A stretch of DNA of 51,386 bases from Acidobacteriaceae bacterium (GTDB lineage Bacteria; Acidobacteriota; Terriglobia; Terriglobales; Acidobacteriaceae), in contig PLBE01000096.1 in assembly GCA_003134435.1 (NCBI GenBank), positions 1 through 51,386 of the forward strand. Direction: 5' to 3'. The stretch's first letter is position 1. Each line of letters opens with the position of its first letter. The notes beneath the pieces were generated by a model. That model was given only the letters and a program-made list of their open reading frames with translations. It made no database searches and was not told the DNA's origin. Made by a program: the position numbers and the translations under genes. Below are positions 42,715 to 51,386 of the stretch, piece by piece.

Positions 42715-44094
42715 ATGCCTAAGTTCACACGGCGCGATTTTCTGAAAACCAGCTGCTGTACGGCCGCGGGAGTCGCTGCGACCAGCTTCAGCCGGTTCGG
42801 TCTGATGAATGCCTATGCCCAGGGGACCGACTACAAAGCTCTGGTCTGCATCTTCTTGTTTGGCGGTAACGACGCCAACAACATGATCATCCCCTACGAC
42901 AAAGCCGGCTACATGAATTACCAGTCGCTCCGCGCCAACCTGGCTCTGCCCCAGAACCAGTTGCTGCCCATTCAGCCCAAGAGTCAAAGCACCCCGTTCG
43001 CTTTCCATCCCAATTTTCCGCAGATGCAGACCCTCTTCAATAACGGTCAGCTGGCGGCCGTGGTCAATACCGGCAACATCGCCCAGCCCACCACGCGCGC
43101 CCAGTATTTGGCCGGCCAAGTCCCCATCCCCGTCAATCTCTTCTCCCATGCCGACCAGCAGAATCAGATGCAGACCGACACCCTCAATTACACCTTCGCT
43201 CCCACCGTCGGCTGGGGCGGATTGGTCGCGGACCAGATCCAGGCCGTCTACGGCAGCGGCAATTTCCCCATCCTGGTTTCTCTCGGAGGCATCAACGTAT
43301 TTGCCGAGGGCCTCGTCGCCAAACCGCTCCAGACCAGCGGCGACCCCACCCTGTCGTTGTCCGGATTTTCCGGTTCCCCGGCCGACAACGCCCGTCTCAA
43401 CGCGTTCCAGTCGCTGCTGACCTTTGAAGACGGATTGACCCTGGTTCAGGCGGCCAACACCACCACTTCGACTGCCATTCAGAACGCCCAGAACCTGGCC
43501 ACTGCCCTGGCCTCCGGCACGCGCCTCAAAACCGTGTTTCCCAAGAGCCCACTCGGTACCCAGCTCCAGGAAGTCGCCCAGATTATTCAGGTACGTGCCG
43601 CCCTCGGCTTGCCCCGTCAGATATTCTTCGTCTCCAGCGGCGGTTTCGACACACATGGTGCCCAGATTCCCACTCAGGGCCGTCTCTTGCTCGATCTCAA
43701 TGAATCCATGAACGCCTTCTATCAGGCCACCATCGAGCTCCAGATCCCCCAGCAGGTGACCGCTTTCACCATGTCCGACTTTGCTCGCACCTTCCAGCCC
43801 GATAGCACCGACGGCAGCGATCACGCCTGGGGCAGCCACCAACTCATCATGGGCGGCGCCGTCTCCGGTGGAGATTTCTACGGCACCTTCCCGACCCTCG
43901 CCTTGGGCGTCCAGGATGACGCCACCAATCAAGGCCGCTGGATTCCAACCACATCCCTTGATCAGTACGGCGCGACCCTGGCCCAGTGGTTCGGTGTCCC
44001 CACCGCCAATCTGCCCTCCGTATTTCCTCACCTGAATAATTTCCCCGCCGGGTTGCTCGGCTTCCTGCCCGGCGGTGCCAAGGCCCGCATCTAA
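42715..44094 (+). CDS. DUF1501 family protein with Tat signal
   Basis: 459 residues from ATG 42715 with GGAGG four bases upstream. The N-terminus MPKFTRRDFLKTSCCTAAGVAATSF is a Tat signal (RRDFLK). DUF1501 blocks follow: LVCIFLFGGNDANNMIIPYD, TPFAFHPNFPQMQTLF, FFVSSGGFDTHGAQ, TAFTMSDFARTFQPDSTDGSDHAWGSHQLIMGGAV. The family is related to alkaline-phosphatase-like sulfatase folds, and GFDTHG and DHAWGSH could supply metal ligands, but activity is unproven. Tat export implies folding, perhaps with a cofactor, before export. It is cotranscribed with the DUF1800 gene. Confidence 0.92.
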   Translation: MPKFTRRDFLKTSCCTAAGVAATSFSRFGLMNAYAQGTDYKALVCIFLFGGNDANNMIIPYDKAGYMNYQSLRANLALPQNQLLPIQPKSQSTPFAFHPNFPQMQTLFNNGQLAAVVNTGNIAQPTTRAQYLAGQVPIPVNLFSHADQQNQMQTDTLNYTFAPTVGWGGLVADQIQAVYGSGNFPILVSLGGINVFAEGLVAKPLQTSGDPTLSLSGFSGSPADNARLNAFQSLLTFEDGLTLVQAANTTTSTAIQNAQNLATALASGTRLKTVFPKSPLGTQLQEVAQIIQVRAALGLPRQIFFVSSGGFDTHGAQIPTQGRLLLDLNESMNAFYQATIELQIPQQVTAFTMSDFARTFQPDSTDGSDHAWGSHQLIMGGAVSGGDFYGTFPTLALGVQDDATNQGRWIPTTSLDQYGATLAQWFGVPTANLPSVFPHLNNFPAGLLGFLPGGAKARI

Positions 44095-44122
44095 TTCCGT
44101 ACGCCTGCGGAAAAACTCGTGT

Positions 44123-44147
44123 CCAGACGGGGCTCCGCCCCGTCTGG
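44123..44147. terminator. GC-rich hairpin after the DUF1501 gene
   Basis: A perfect 11-bp stem (CCAGACGGGGC against GCCCCGTCTGG) with a TCC loop, 28 bases after the stop, with no T tract. The right arm plus AAA (14 bases) also occurs alone at 38737-38750, so this is probably also a member of an intergenic hairpin family. Confidence 0.55.
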
Positions 44148-44198
44148 AAAATCGCTGATCAAGTGTGGCGCCGACACTCTGATTCACCCGAGTCGCCG

Positions 44199-44340
44199 GG
44201 AAAGGCACGAGTTTCAGAGGTTGCGGGAAAACTCCGGATTCAAGCGCGTTGTTGGGAAGGGCACACTTCAGTCGTGCCGTAAGATCGCTGAAAATGCTTT
44301 GCGCCGCTTGCAGCGCCGCGGTGAGCCTTTCGCGACCTTG
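44199..44340. repeat. Dispersed intergenic repeat, copy 2 (about 140 bp)
   Basis: Aligns with 36469-36607 in the same orientation. The inner hairpin arm GGCAC/GTGCC around TTCA is weaker here than in copy 1. It lies between convergent genes, as do the other copies. Confidence 0.75.
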
Positions 44341-44497
44341 CCTCTTCAGACCTGCCGCAAACCTGTATTTCACCGTCCGGCTTCCGCACATCCGGAGAGC
44401 CCTTACCTCCGACGCCTCCCCTGGATGGAGCCCCCCCCGTCAGCCCGATTCCTCGCCTCCTCGTAAAACGCATCTCGCCAAAAAAAAATAGCCCACG

Positions 44498-44525
44498 AAA
44501 AAGCCGGACGGTCTTGCCGTCCGGC
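44498..44525 (-). terminator. Intrinsic terminator of the exported-protein operon
   Basis: On the minus strand the stem GCCGGACGG/CCGTCCGGC (9 bp, 5-base loop) is followed by T5, with a second T tract a little further on. It lies 28 bases after the stop of the gene at 44553. Confidence 0.85.
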
Positions 44526-44552
44526 CCGCCTGACTCTTACGCTTTCTCCGCC

Positions 44553-45566
44553 CTACTTGTACTTGTCCACAATCGTCGCCGTGATCGAAACCTGGATCAT
44601 CGGCCGGTCGGGAGAGCTAGTGGGAATGTTAAACATCGCCGAGTCGACCGCCGGCTGGTCGGCAAATAACATCAACGCGACTTCACATTTCTTGCCCGGA
44701 TCCACGTGATCGCGGCAAGAACGGTGATAGCTGAAATTCGCCGGATGGCCCTGGGTCACCGTGAACGTCTCCGGACCCAGTTGCAATTTCACGTTGCTGT
44801 CGTTCCTGATCACCAGTACCTTCTTAATCGTTCGACTGCGGAATGCAGAGTAGATTCCGGCCTGTGCGCCCTTGGTTAGAACAATCGTGCCCAGCGCCAC
44901 TGCCGGCGGCTGCACCGTCGCCGGGGCGTAAACCATATCCAGCTGATCGATGGCAACATCGTTGCAGTTGCCCTGCACCGCGCACGCGGTCAAGCTATAT
45001 GCTACCGAAGTGACATTGGGGCCGGTGGTGTCGTTGAGCCCAAGATACACCGGGTCGCCCGCCGCGTCGCTCTGCATGGTAAAAGCTGGCCCCAGCGGCG
45101 TCGTGCCGTTGTAAGCCTGCACGCTGGCCGTGAATTGGCCGGGCGAGTCGGCCTGGATGAATGTGCCTACCCCCATGATCCCGCTGGCAAACGCGATCGT
45201 CACCGGACCGTTCCCGCCGGTCCAGGCGTTGGTCGCCCAGAGTAGGGAATCGCCGGCGGTGAAGCCGTTATTCCAGCTGCAATTGACCGAGTTCGGAGGC
45301 GGGGCCGCGCACACCACCGAGATCACGCTCCCAGCGCCAGCCAGAGTTACGGTGGCTGCGATTTTGTTAGCCGACGTCACCGCGGCCGTTGCCCCGAGTT
45401 GAAATTGATCGCCGCCGAGTTGGCTCCACTGGATGTTGGTGTTGGGTATGAGCTGACCCTGGCTGGTGATTTGCACAACGTTGTCCTGCGCCCATGCGGC
45501 GCAAGTGGCCAGCAGCAGCATTGCGATGGCCGGCAGGTACTGGCTACGACGGAAAAAGTTCGGCAT
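44553..45566 (-). CDS. Exported protein of unknown function
   Basis: 337 residues from ATG 45566 (MPNFFRRSQYLPAIAMLLLATCAAWAQ) with AGGAG seven bases upstream; the frame is open to 45617 but the signal peptide fixes the start. The mature chain is beta-rich and Ala/Thr/Asn-rich (GAGSVISVVCAAPPPNSVNCSWNNG, TGPNVTSVAYSLTACAVQGNCNDVAIDQLDMVYAP). The last 100 residues (KVLVIRNDSNVKLQLGPETF ... HRSCRDHVDPGKKCEVALMLFADQ) resemble Ig-like domains such as choice-of-anchor or ASPM/SPD-2/Hydin repeats, with a Cys pair. I do not recognise the family. It follows the HEVGEAIHD protein gene by about 84 bases and is ended by the terminator at 44498. Confidence 0.72.
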   Translation of the reverse strand: MPNFFRRSQYLPAIAMLLLATCAAWAQDNVVQITSQGQLIPNTNIQWSQLGGDQFQLGATAAVTSANKIAATVTLAGAGSVISVVCAAPPPNSVNCSWNNGFTAGDSLLWATNAWTGGNGPVTIAFASGIMGVGTFIQADSPGQFTASVQAYNGTTPLGPAFTMQSDAAGDPVYLGLNDTTGPNVTSVAYSLTACAVQGNCNDVAIDQLDMVYAPATVQPPAVALGTIVLTKGAQAGIYSAFRSRTIKKVLVIRNDSNVKLQLGPETFTVTQGHPANFSYHRSCRDHVDPGKKCEVALMLFADQPAVDSAMFNIPTSSPDRPMIQVSITATIVDKYK

Positions 45567-45650
45567 TTCGATTCTCCTGGAGTAAGGTCTCGTCATTCGT
45601 TCGGTAGGCATCTTCATTTCGCGACTCTGATTCGCAACCCCGCTTCGCGA

Positions 45651-46913
45651 CTAGTTCGATCCGCCCGGAGGACATGCCTTCGCAAAGCCCGTGAAGGTGC
45701 CATTGTTCGAGTAGTTGCTGCCCTCGGCCAGAGTCGGACCCCCGTAAAACCAGCTATAAAAGGCCAGTTCCTGCAGGGTGTAGTTGAGGCCGTTCGGAAA
45801 CGGGCCCACATTCCAGTCCTTGGTGGGAAATCCGGAATTGTTATCGCTTAACGGATCGCCCACTTCGAAATTGGCTTGGCATGTGCCCGCCCCCACCTGG
45901 CCCACCGCTCCCCATGGCGGCGTCGGATTGTTGCCCGTCTCATCGTGAATGGCCTCGCCCACTTCGTGCGAGATGGTGCCCGAGTACCCCTTTTCAATCG
46001 CTCCCGCCATGTCCACCGCGAACGGCCCGAAAACGATTTCGTTGGCCCCGATATTCATGCCGGTGTGAAACCCGAGGGTGCAGCAATTGGGTCCCATTAG
46101 ATTGGTGTCGCCGTCGCTCATCACCACATTGGTGGTCAGGAAGAGCACCATCGTGCCCACGTTGACCTGACCGGCGAGCGGTCCCGTGATCAGGTTGTCG
46201 ACTGCAGTCTGCATGTCGTTGGTTTGCACCACCCCGAACTCTTCGCAAGCGTTGGCCTGGGCGGGAGAGTAGTTTTGCCCGGCGCCAATTCCGCCGGTGC
46301 CGAACGCCACCGGTTGCGCGGGCAGCGTCGCCACTTGCAGATTCAGGTGATACGGCGTCCCGCCCACCAGCGACCAGAATTCCGCCCGCACATTGGCATC
46401 CTCATATTGCGTCGTGCCGACATTAACGTTATTCATCGTCCATGCGCTATTGACGAAAATCGGCGAATTGCTGATCGTCTCCACCGCCGTGTGGCCCTGG
46501 GCGCACGTGTTATCGGGGGCCGTGGGATCGTAGACGAAGGTGCCGCTCCCGTCCACGATGGTGATCACCAGCGGAACGATGATCGTTGGAATCGTAGTCG
46601 TCGTCTTGCCATGGTTGTAAGGGCTCATGCCCATAATCGTTCCGGTGTACGGATTGCCGTCGTACCCCGTGATGTTGTATGTCCAGGTCGGAATTGGATT
46701 GGTGTTGGCCAATGGCGCCAGCGCGTTCTCATGGACCCCCTCCGCTGGGTGCGCCGGTACGGAAATGACTTTGCCCTTCGGTCGCTGAGGCTGTTCGGGG
46801 GCGCTGCTGACTGGGGAGTCGCGTCGATCCGCGGACGATGTCTGGGCCGTGACTACGCGCAGACTTGCCAGCAAAACCACACAGACCAAGGTGAGTGCAT
46901 GCAATGCTTTCAT
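45651..46913 (-). CDS. Exported protein with a HExxE-type motif, possible metalloprotease
   Basis: 420 residues from ATG 46913 (MKALHALTLVCVVLLASLRVVTAQ) with GGAGAGG six bases upstream; the frame runs to 47090 but the signal peptide and ribosome site set the start. After a polar linker there is a beta-rich region (TWTYNITGYDGNPYTGTIMG, TTTIPTIIVPLVITIVDGSGTFVYDP). The segment EKGYSGTISHEVGEAIHDE contains HEVGE-AIHD, which resembles the zinc-binding helix of gluzincin-like proteins or the SHE.AEA.TDP motif of uncharacterised acidobacterial exported proteins. No second, distant metal-ligand motif is certain. Cys are paired (NTCAQGH, NACEEFG, PNCCTLG). Protease activity is only a hypothesis. 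Confidence 0.72.
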   Translation of the reverse strand: MKALHALTLVCVVLLASLRVVTAQTSSADRRDSPVSSAPEQPQRPKGKVISVPAHPAEGVHENALAPLANTNPIPTWTYNITGYDGNPYTGTIMGMSPYNHGKTTTTIPTIIVPLVITIVDGSGTFVYDPTAPDNTCAQGHTAVETISNSPIFVNSAWTMNNVNVGTTQYEDANVRAEFWSLVGGTPYHLNLQVATLPAQPVAFGTGGIGAGQNYSPAQANACEEFGVVQTNDMQTAVDNLITGPLAGQVNVGTMVLFLTTNVVMSDGDTNLMGPNCCTLGFHTGMNIGANEIVFGPFAVDMAGAIEKGYSGTISHEVGEAIHDETGNNPTPPWGAVGQVGAGTCQANFEVGDPLSDNNSGFPTKDWNVGPFPNGLNYTLQELAFYSWFYGGPTLAEGSNYSNNGTFTGFAKACPPGGSN

Positions 46914-47410
46914 GTTTGTCCTCTCCAAACTGAGTTTTCTATCAACCAACACACTGCGGGACGTCAAAAAGACGGGGGCGATATTCATTCCGCGAGAAGA
47001 ATGATCGATCGGGGGAATCCGCGCGGACCGCCAGTCCCGCGGCCAGCGTACTCGAACCTTAACGCGGCGCATGCAACCGATGTGGCGCACGGTTCACTGC
47101 TCCTGGACCGCCCTGTATTCACAAAACTGTGGAATTGCGGAAGGAAAAATCGAACCAAGCCCCCAATGCCCTCGGAGACTACCGTGCTTCACATTGTCTG
47201 TCAACACAAACCGGCGCCAGGGAACCGGTCTTTGAGATCGCCGCCTGCGATGGCAAGAAAATGACCAGAAGGCGCAAATCTTTTCATGACGCGACGTTCC
47301 ACGGAAAAAAGGGGGCCCGCGGTTCGATTCCGCTGCCAAATTCGACCAGGGAAGATCGCAGCGTAACCCGCTTATGCTGCTTTCATATGCGGGCAAATTA
47401 CGTATATCTA

Positions 47411-47434
47411 TGTACTTACACTAGAATAAGTACA
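47411..47434. promoter_or_regulatory. Perfect 8-bp inverted repeat
   Basis: TGTACTTA (47411-47418) and TAAGTACA (47427-47434) flank eight bases. It looks like a regulator operator and sits two bases from the parS-like palindrome. Confidence 0.5.
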
Positions 47435-47436
47435 AC

Positions 47437-47450
47437 GTTCCACGTGGAAC
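47437..47450. promoter_or_regulatory. parS-like palindrome (candidate ParB/Noc-family site)
   Basis: GTTCCACGTGGAAC is a perfect 14-bp palindrome, close to the widely conserved parS consensus TGTTNCACGTGAAACA, with a symmetrical GG for AA change. A partial match, ACGTTCCACG, also lies at 47294-47303. parS sites are normally near the replication origin; no origin-linked genes are visible in this window. Confidence 0.5.
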
Positions 47451-47488
47451 ATATCTCCATTTTGTAAAAAAGAGTGGGGGGGGTGCCT

Positions 47489-49075
<1,587 letters not shown>

Positions 49076-49488
49076 CTATAAGAAATCTTTAGCGTACATC
49101 AGCAGTTCACCCTGGCTGTCGATGACCTCAAATCCGAGTTTTCGGAAGATACGTCGCGAAGCAATGTTCGACATTTTCACTTCAGCACTCACCCTGGCGT
49201 TACGAACGTCCTGAAGAGTGTTGAACCATGGCGAACCCGTAGCCCTCCCCACGACGATCGGGCGCCACGGTAAATGAAAACGCAGGCATCTCGCTCTGGT
49301 GCCCAGTCGAATCGAACAACGCCGATTGAAACACCGTCGACCTCTGCAATCTGCAAATCGGACTCAGAAGAACGAAGCATGTTGCTGAGCCACTGATGGT
49401 GATTCGCTCGCGACGACTGGTTTACCGAGTTGTACCGCGTGATAGGGTCGTTACGACCTCGCAAGAAGTCTGTCAGCATCGCTATCAA
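49076..49488 (-). pseudogene. GNAT-family acetyltransferase, broken by several frameshifts
   Basis: Read leftward, a GNAT protein is spread over three frames. The first frame gives RNDPITRYNSVNQ ... HHQWLSNML ... LQIAEVDGVSIGVVRFD. The acetyl-CoA-binding motif A, FSFTVAPDRRGEGYGFAMV, continues in a second frame from about 49290. The C-terminal part, SAEVKMSNIASRRIFRKLGFEVID ... MYAKDFL, lies in a third frame from about 49225 and ends at TAG 49076-49078. Each switch is by one base in the same sense. The N-terminus also seems shifted (DADRLLAR in another frame before RNDP). It is thus a decayed gene, unless the assembly has several indel errors here. It lies between thiC and the fad-type gene. 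Confidence 0.8.
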
Positions 49489-49502
49489 CTAAGCATAGGC
49501 TT

Positions 49503-51386
49503 TTAATTTCTTAGGGTTTTGCCGGTTTTCAGGGTGAACTGGATTCTTTCCTGGGTCTTTTTTTCTCCGCAGAGGGATTTGAAGGCCTCGCGTTCCAGGT
49601 CGAGGAGGTATTGTTCGCTGACGGGAGTGCCGGGAGTTACGTTTCCGCCGCAGAGTACTTCGGCGATTTTGGTGCCTAATTTGAGTTCATGGTCGCTGAT
49701 GAATTCGCCCTGGCGCATGAGGTAGACACCCATTTTGAGAGCGGCGAGGATGTTTTCGCCGGGAGCGGGAATGTGGGTGCGCATAACCGGAGGCTCAAAG
49801 CCGGAGCGAAGCAGTTCGAGGGCGCGGGTCTTGGCGTCGGAGAGGACGCGTTCGCGGTTCATGGTGACGCGATCGGAGGTGGAGAGGAATCCCAGGGAGC
49901 GGGCTTCTTCGGCGGAGGTGGCGACTTTGGCGGTGGCGATGGTTTCGAACGCTTTCTTCATCGCCTCCATCAGTTCGACGGATTCTCCGCGGCCATCGGG
50001 ACGGATGGAAGCGGCGCTATCGACGGCGCGGAGCAGCATTTCTTTGCAGCCACCGCCGCCGGGAAGCAGGCCGACTCCGACTTCGACGAGGCCCATGTAG
50101 AGTTCGGCGTGGGGCTGGCGAACGGCGGCGTGGAGCGAGACTTCGCAGCCACCGCCGAGAGCGAGACCGGCGGGGGCGATGACGACGGGCTTGGGCGAAA
50201 ATTTTATGGCCTGGGTCATGCCTTGAAACTGGCGGATGGCGAGGTCGACGTCGTCCCACTCTTCTTCTTGAACGGACATGAGGAGGAGCATGAGATTGGC
50301 GCCGACGGAGAAATTCTGGGCGTCGTTGGCGATGACGAAGGCTTCGAAGGCGTCGCCGGGGCCTCCGGGCTTGAGGGTCTGGAGGATGAGGGAGATAATG
50401 TCGGCGCCGAGGGCGTTCATCTTGGAGTGGAATTCGATGCAGGCGACGCCATCGCCGAGGTCGACCAGGGATGCGCCGGAATTTTTCTTGACCACACCGT
50501 TGGATTTCTTGGCGACAGCCACCGACCAGACTCCGGCGGGAACTTTCACTGGTTCCCAGTTCTCGGTTCTCAGTTCCCAGTAACGCTTTCCCGAGGGAGC
50601 TTTGGCGTCGTCCTCATACCAAGTCTTTTTTCCGGAGGCGAGGAGTTTTTCGACGTTGGCGGCGACGGGGCGGCCTTCCTTTTTCATGCGGGCTACGGTC
50701 GGTTCAACGCCGGCGGCATCCCAGAGTTGGAAGGGGCCGAGTTCCCAGTTGAAGCCGAGGTGCATGGCGCGGTCGATTTCGACGATGGAGTCGGAGATTT
50801 CGGGAATGCGATTGGCGGAGTAGGTCCAGAGATCGGAAAGCGCGGCCCAGAGGAAAGAGGTGGCCTGGTCGGGCTTTTTGGGCGCGCCGCCGTCGAGGCC
50901 GAGCAATGAGCGGATGCGGGCTCCGGTGTCGTCGATGTTTTTGGCGATATCGAGGGCGGCGAATTTCGGTTTCTGGCGGGGATGATAGTCGAGAGTTTTC
51001 CAATTGAGCGCGAGGCGCTCTTCTTCTTGCTTTTCTTTTGTCTCTTTCCGGGTGGGGTCGGCGGACGAAGGCGTCCGGGCCACACCTTTCTTATAAAAGC
51101 CGCCTTTGGTTTTATCGCCGAGCCACTTGCGTTCGAGCATCTGGCGGAAGAACGCGGGAATCTGTAATTCGCTGCGTTCGTCGTGGACGTTCTGGGTCAT
51201 GTTGGAGACGACATGGCCGAGGATATCGAGGCCGACGAGATCGATGGTGCGAAAAGTGGCGGAGCGGGGCCAGCCTACGGTCTGGCCGGTGAGCGCGTCG
51301 ATTTCTTCGACGGTCAGGTCCATTTCCTGCATGAGGCGCATGACATTGAGGACGGAGAATGTGCCGATGCGATTGGCGATGAAGTT
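49503..51386 (-). CDS. 3-hydroxyacyl-CoA dehydrogenase/enoyl-CoA hydratase fusion, FadN-like (5' end outside window)
   Basis: The frame is open from the right window edge to the stop, 627 residues in view. It begins NFIANRIGTFSVLN, the typical start of the C-terminal 3HCDH domain, followed by SATFRTIDLVGLDILGHV and WLGDKTKGGFYKKG. A second 3HCDH-like region comes next (about in-window residues 140-260), then an enoyl-CoA hydratase/isomerase domain (FVIANDAQNFSVGANL, PVVIAPAGLALGGGCEVSLHAA, LVEVGVGLLPGGGGCKEM). This order, dehydrogenase first and hydratase last, is that of FadN-type beta-oxidation enzymes and the reverse of FadB/FadJ. The NAD-binding N-terminal part, about 170-190 residues, is off-window. 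No thiolase is in view. Confidence 0.9.
   Translation of the reverse strand, partial: NFIANRIGTFSVLNVMRLMQEMDLTVEEIDALTGQTVGWPRSATFRTIDLVGLDILGHVVSNMTQNVHDERSELQIPAFFRQMLERKWLGDKTKGGFYKKGVARTPSSADPTRKETKEKQEEERLALNWKTLDYHPRQKPKFAALDIAKNIDDTGARIRSLLGLDGGAPKKPDQATSFLWAALSDLWTYSANRIPEISDSIVEIDRAMHLGFNWELGPFQLWDAAGVEPTVARMKKEGRPVAANVEKLLASGKKTWYEDDAKAPSGKRYWELRTENWEPVKVPAGVWSVAVAKKSNGVVKKNSGASLVDLGDGVACIEFHSKMNALGADIISLILQTLKPGGPGDAFEAFVIANDAQNFSVGANLMLLLMSVQEEEWDDVDLAIRQFQGMTQAIKFSPKPVVIAPAGLALGGGCEVSLHAAVRQPHAELYMGLVEVGVGLLPGGGGCKEMLLRAVDSAASIRPDGRGESVELMEAMKKAFETIATAKVATSAEEARSLGFLSTSDRVTMNRERVLSDAKTRALELLRSGFEPPVMRTHIPAPGENILAALKMGVYLMRQGEFISDHELKLGTKIAEVLCGGNVTPGTPVSEQYLLDLEREAFKSLCGEKKTQERIQFTLKTGKTLRN

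Larger units (their letters stand above)
44095..44552. other. Convergent intergenic region with hairpins and a dispersed repeat
   Basis: About 460 bases between the DUF1501 gene and the convergent exported-protein gene. It contains a GC-rich hairpin (44123-44147), the repeat copy at 44199-44340 and an intrinsic terminator (44498-44525). No gene is supported. Confidence 0.55.
46914..47488. other. Intergenic region between thiC and the exported-protein operon
   Basis: About 575 bases without a supportable gene. It includes a lone tRNA T-arm-like sequence (47319-47333), an 8-bp inverted repeat (47411-47434), a parS-like palindrome (47437-47450) and a G8 run just after thiC. A TTGACG at 46962-46967 on the minus strand could be a -35 for the gene at 45651, without a clear -10. 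Confidence 0.5.

Noticed and set aside
41182-44391. 1069-codon open frame on the minus strand
   Set aside because: It lies fully antisense to the DUF1800 and DUF1501 genes, which have clear family motifs and ribosome sites. The translated product is low-complexity Gly/Glu/Val-rich, as expected of a GC-rich shadow frame.
47319-47333. tRNA T-arm-like sequence GCGGTTCGATTCCGC
   Set aside because: No matching acceptor stem, D-arm or anticodon arm could be placed at tRNA distance, and the bases after it do not give a proper acceptor strand ending in CCA. It may be a remnant or chance.
49689-50909. 406-codon plus-strand frame opposite the FadN-like gene
   Set aside because: Gly/Glu/Phe-rich shadow of the hydratase-coding region, without a family match.

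Overview
The window reads as chromosomal DNA from an acidobacterium (Acidobacteriota, probably class Terriglobia). The basis is gene content: a 1228-residue Oar-like TonB-dependent receptor with an N-terminal carboxypeptidase-regulatory-like domain, a DUF1800/DUF1501 pair, secreted NHL-propeller proteins interleaved with multiheme cytochromes, and dispersed intergenic hairpin repeats. The DNA is moderately GC-rich, so many long antisense frames are open; I treated these as shadows. I see no phage, insertion sequence, CRISPR array or intact RNA gene. The genes at both ends run off the window.

1-9562 (all minus strand) is a cytochrome locus. Transcription runs leftward: a 16-heme cytochrome, an NHL propeller, a structured leader, a small tetraheme cytochrome, an intrinsic terminator, a parvulin-type prolyl isomerase, a large outer-membrane beta-barrel candidate, a second NHL propeller, and a cytochrome with at least nine hemes cut by the window edge. 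This set resembles loci for extracellular electron transfer and OmcE/OmcS-type cytochrome filaments, and is the most interesting region here. 9563-11912 holds a CRP/FNR-like palindrome and a two-gene ABC exporter.

12020-24410 looks like a carbohydrate-use region. A DeoR regulator precedes a predicted promoter with operator-like repeats, then a tightly packed operon: DhnA-type class I aldolase, mutarotase-like protein, FGGY kinase and fucose-isomerase-like protein. Divergent to it is the TonB-dependent receptor, and convergent to that a secreted clan-D (GH36-like) glycosidase with a PKD domain. The implied flow is oligosaccharide capture and cleavage, isomerisation, phosphorylation and aldol cleavage. 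The substrate cannot be named from sequence.

24786-36401 contains a glycan-related pair (a methyltransferase with a GT-like N-terminal extension, then a glycosyltransferase-like protein), a WbsX/GH99-like secreted hydrolase, an RsuA-type pseudouridine synthase, a NUDIX hydrolase, a PLP-dependent amino-acid decarboxylase, a methyltransferase, an M28 peptidase, a membrane protein of unknown function and a MarC-family protein.

36685-46913 is mostly secreted lineage-specific proteins: a tandem pair of unknown paralogues sharing an upstream element, the DUF1800/DUF1501 pair, and two exported proteins, one with a HExxE-type motif. 46914-51386 holds a perfect parS-like palindrome, thiC without a visible TPP riboswitch, a multiply frameshifted GNAT pseudogene, and a partial FadN-like 3-hydroxyacyl-CoA dehydrogenase/enoyl-CoA hydratase.

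A 140-bp repeat at 36469 and 44199, with a shorter relative at 29338, lies each time between convergent genes.
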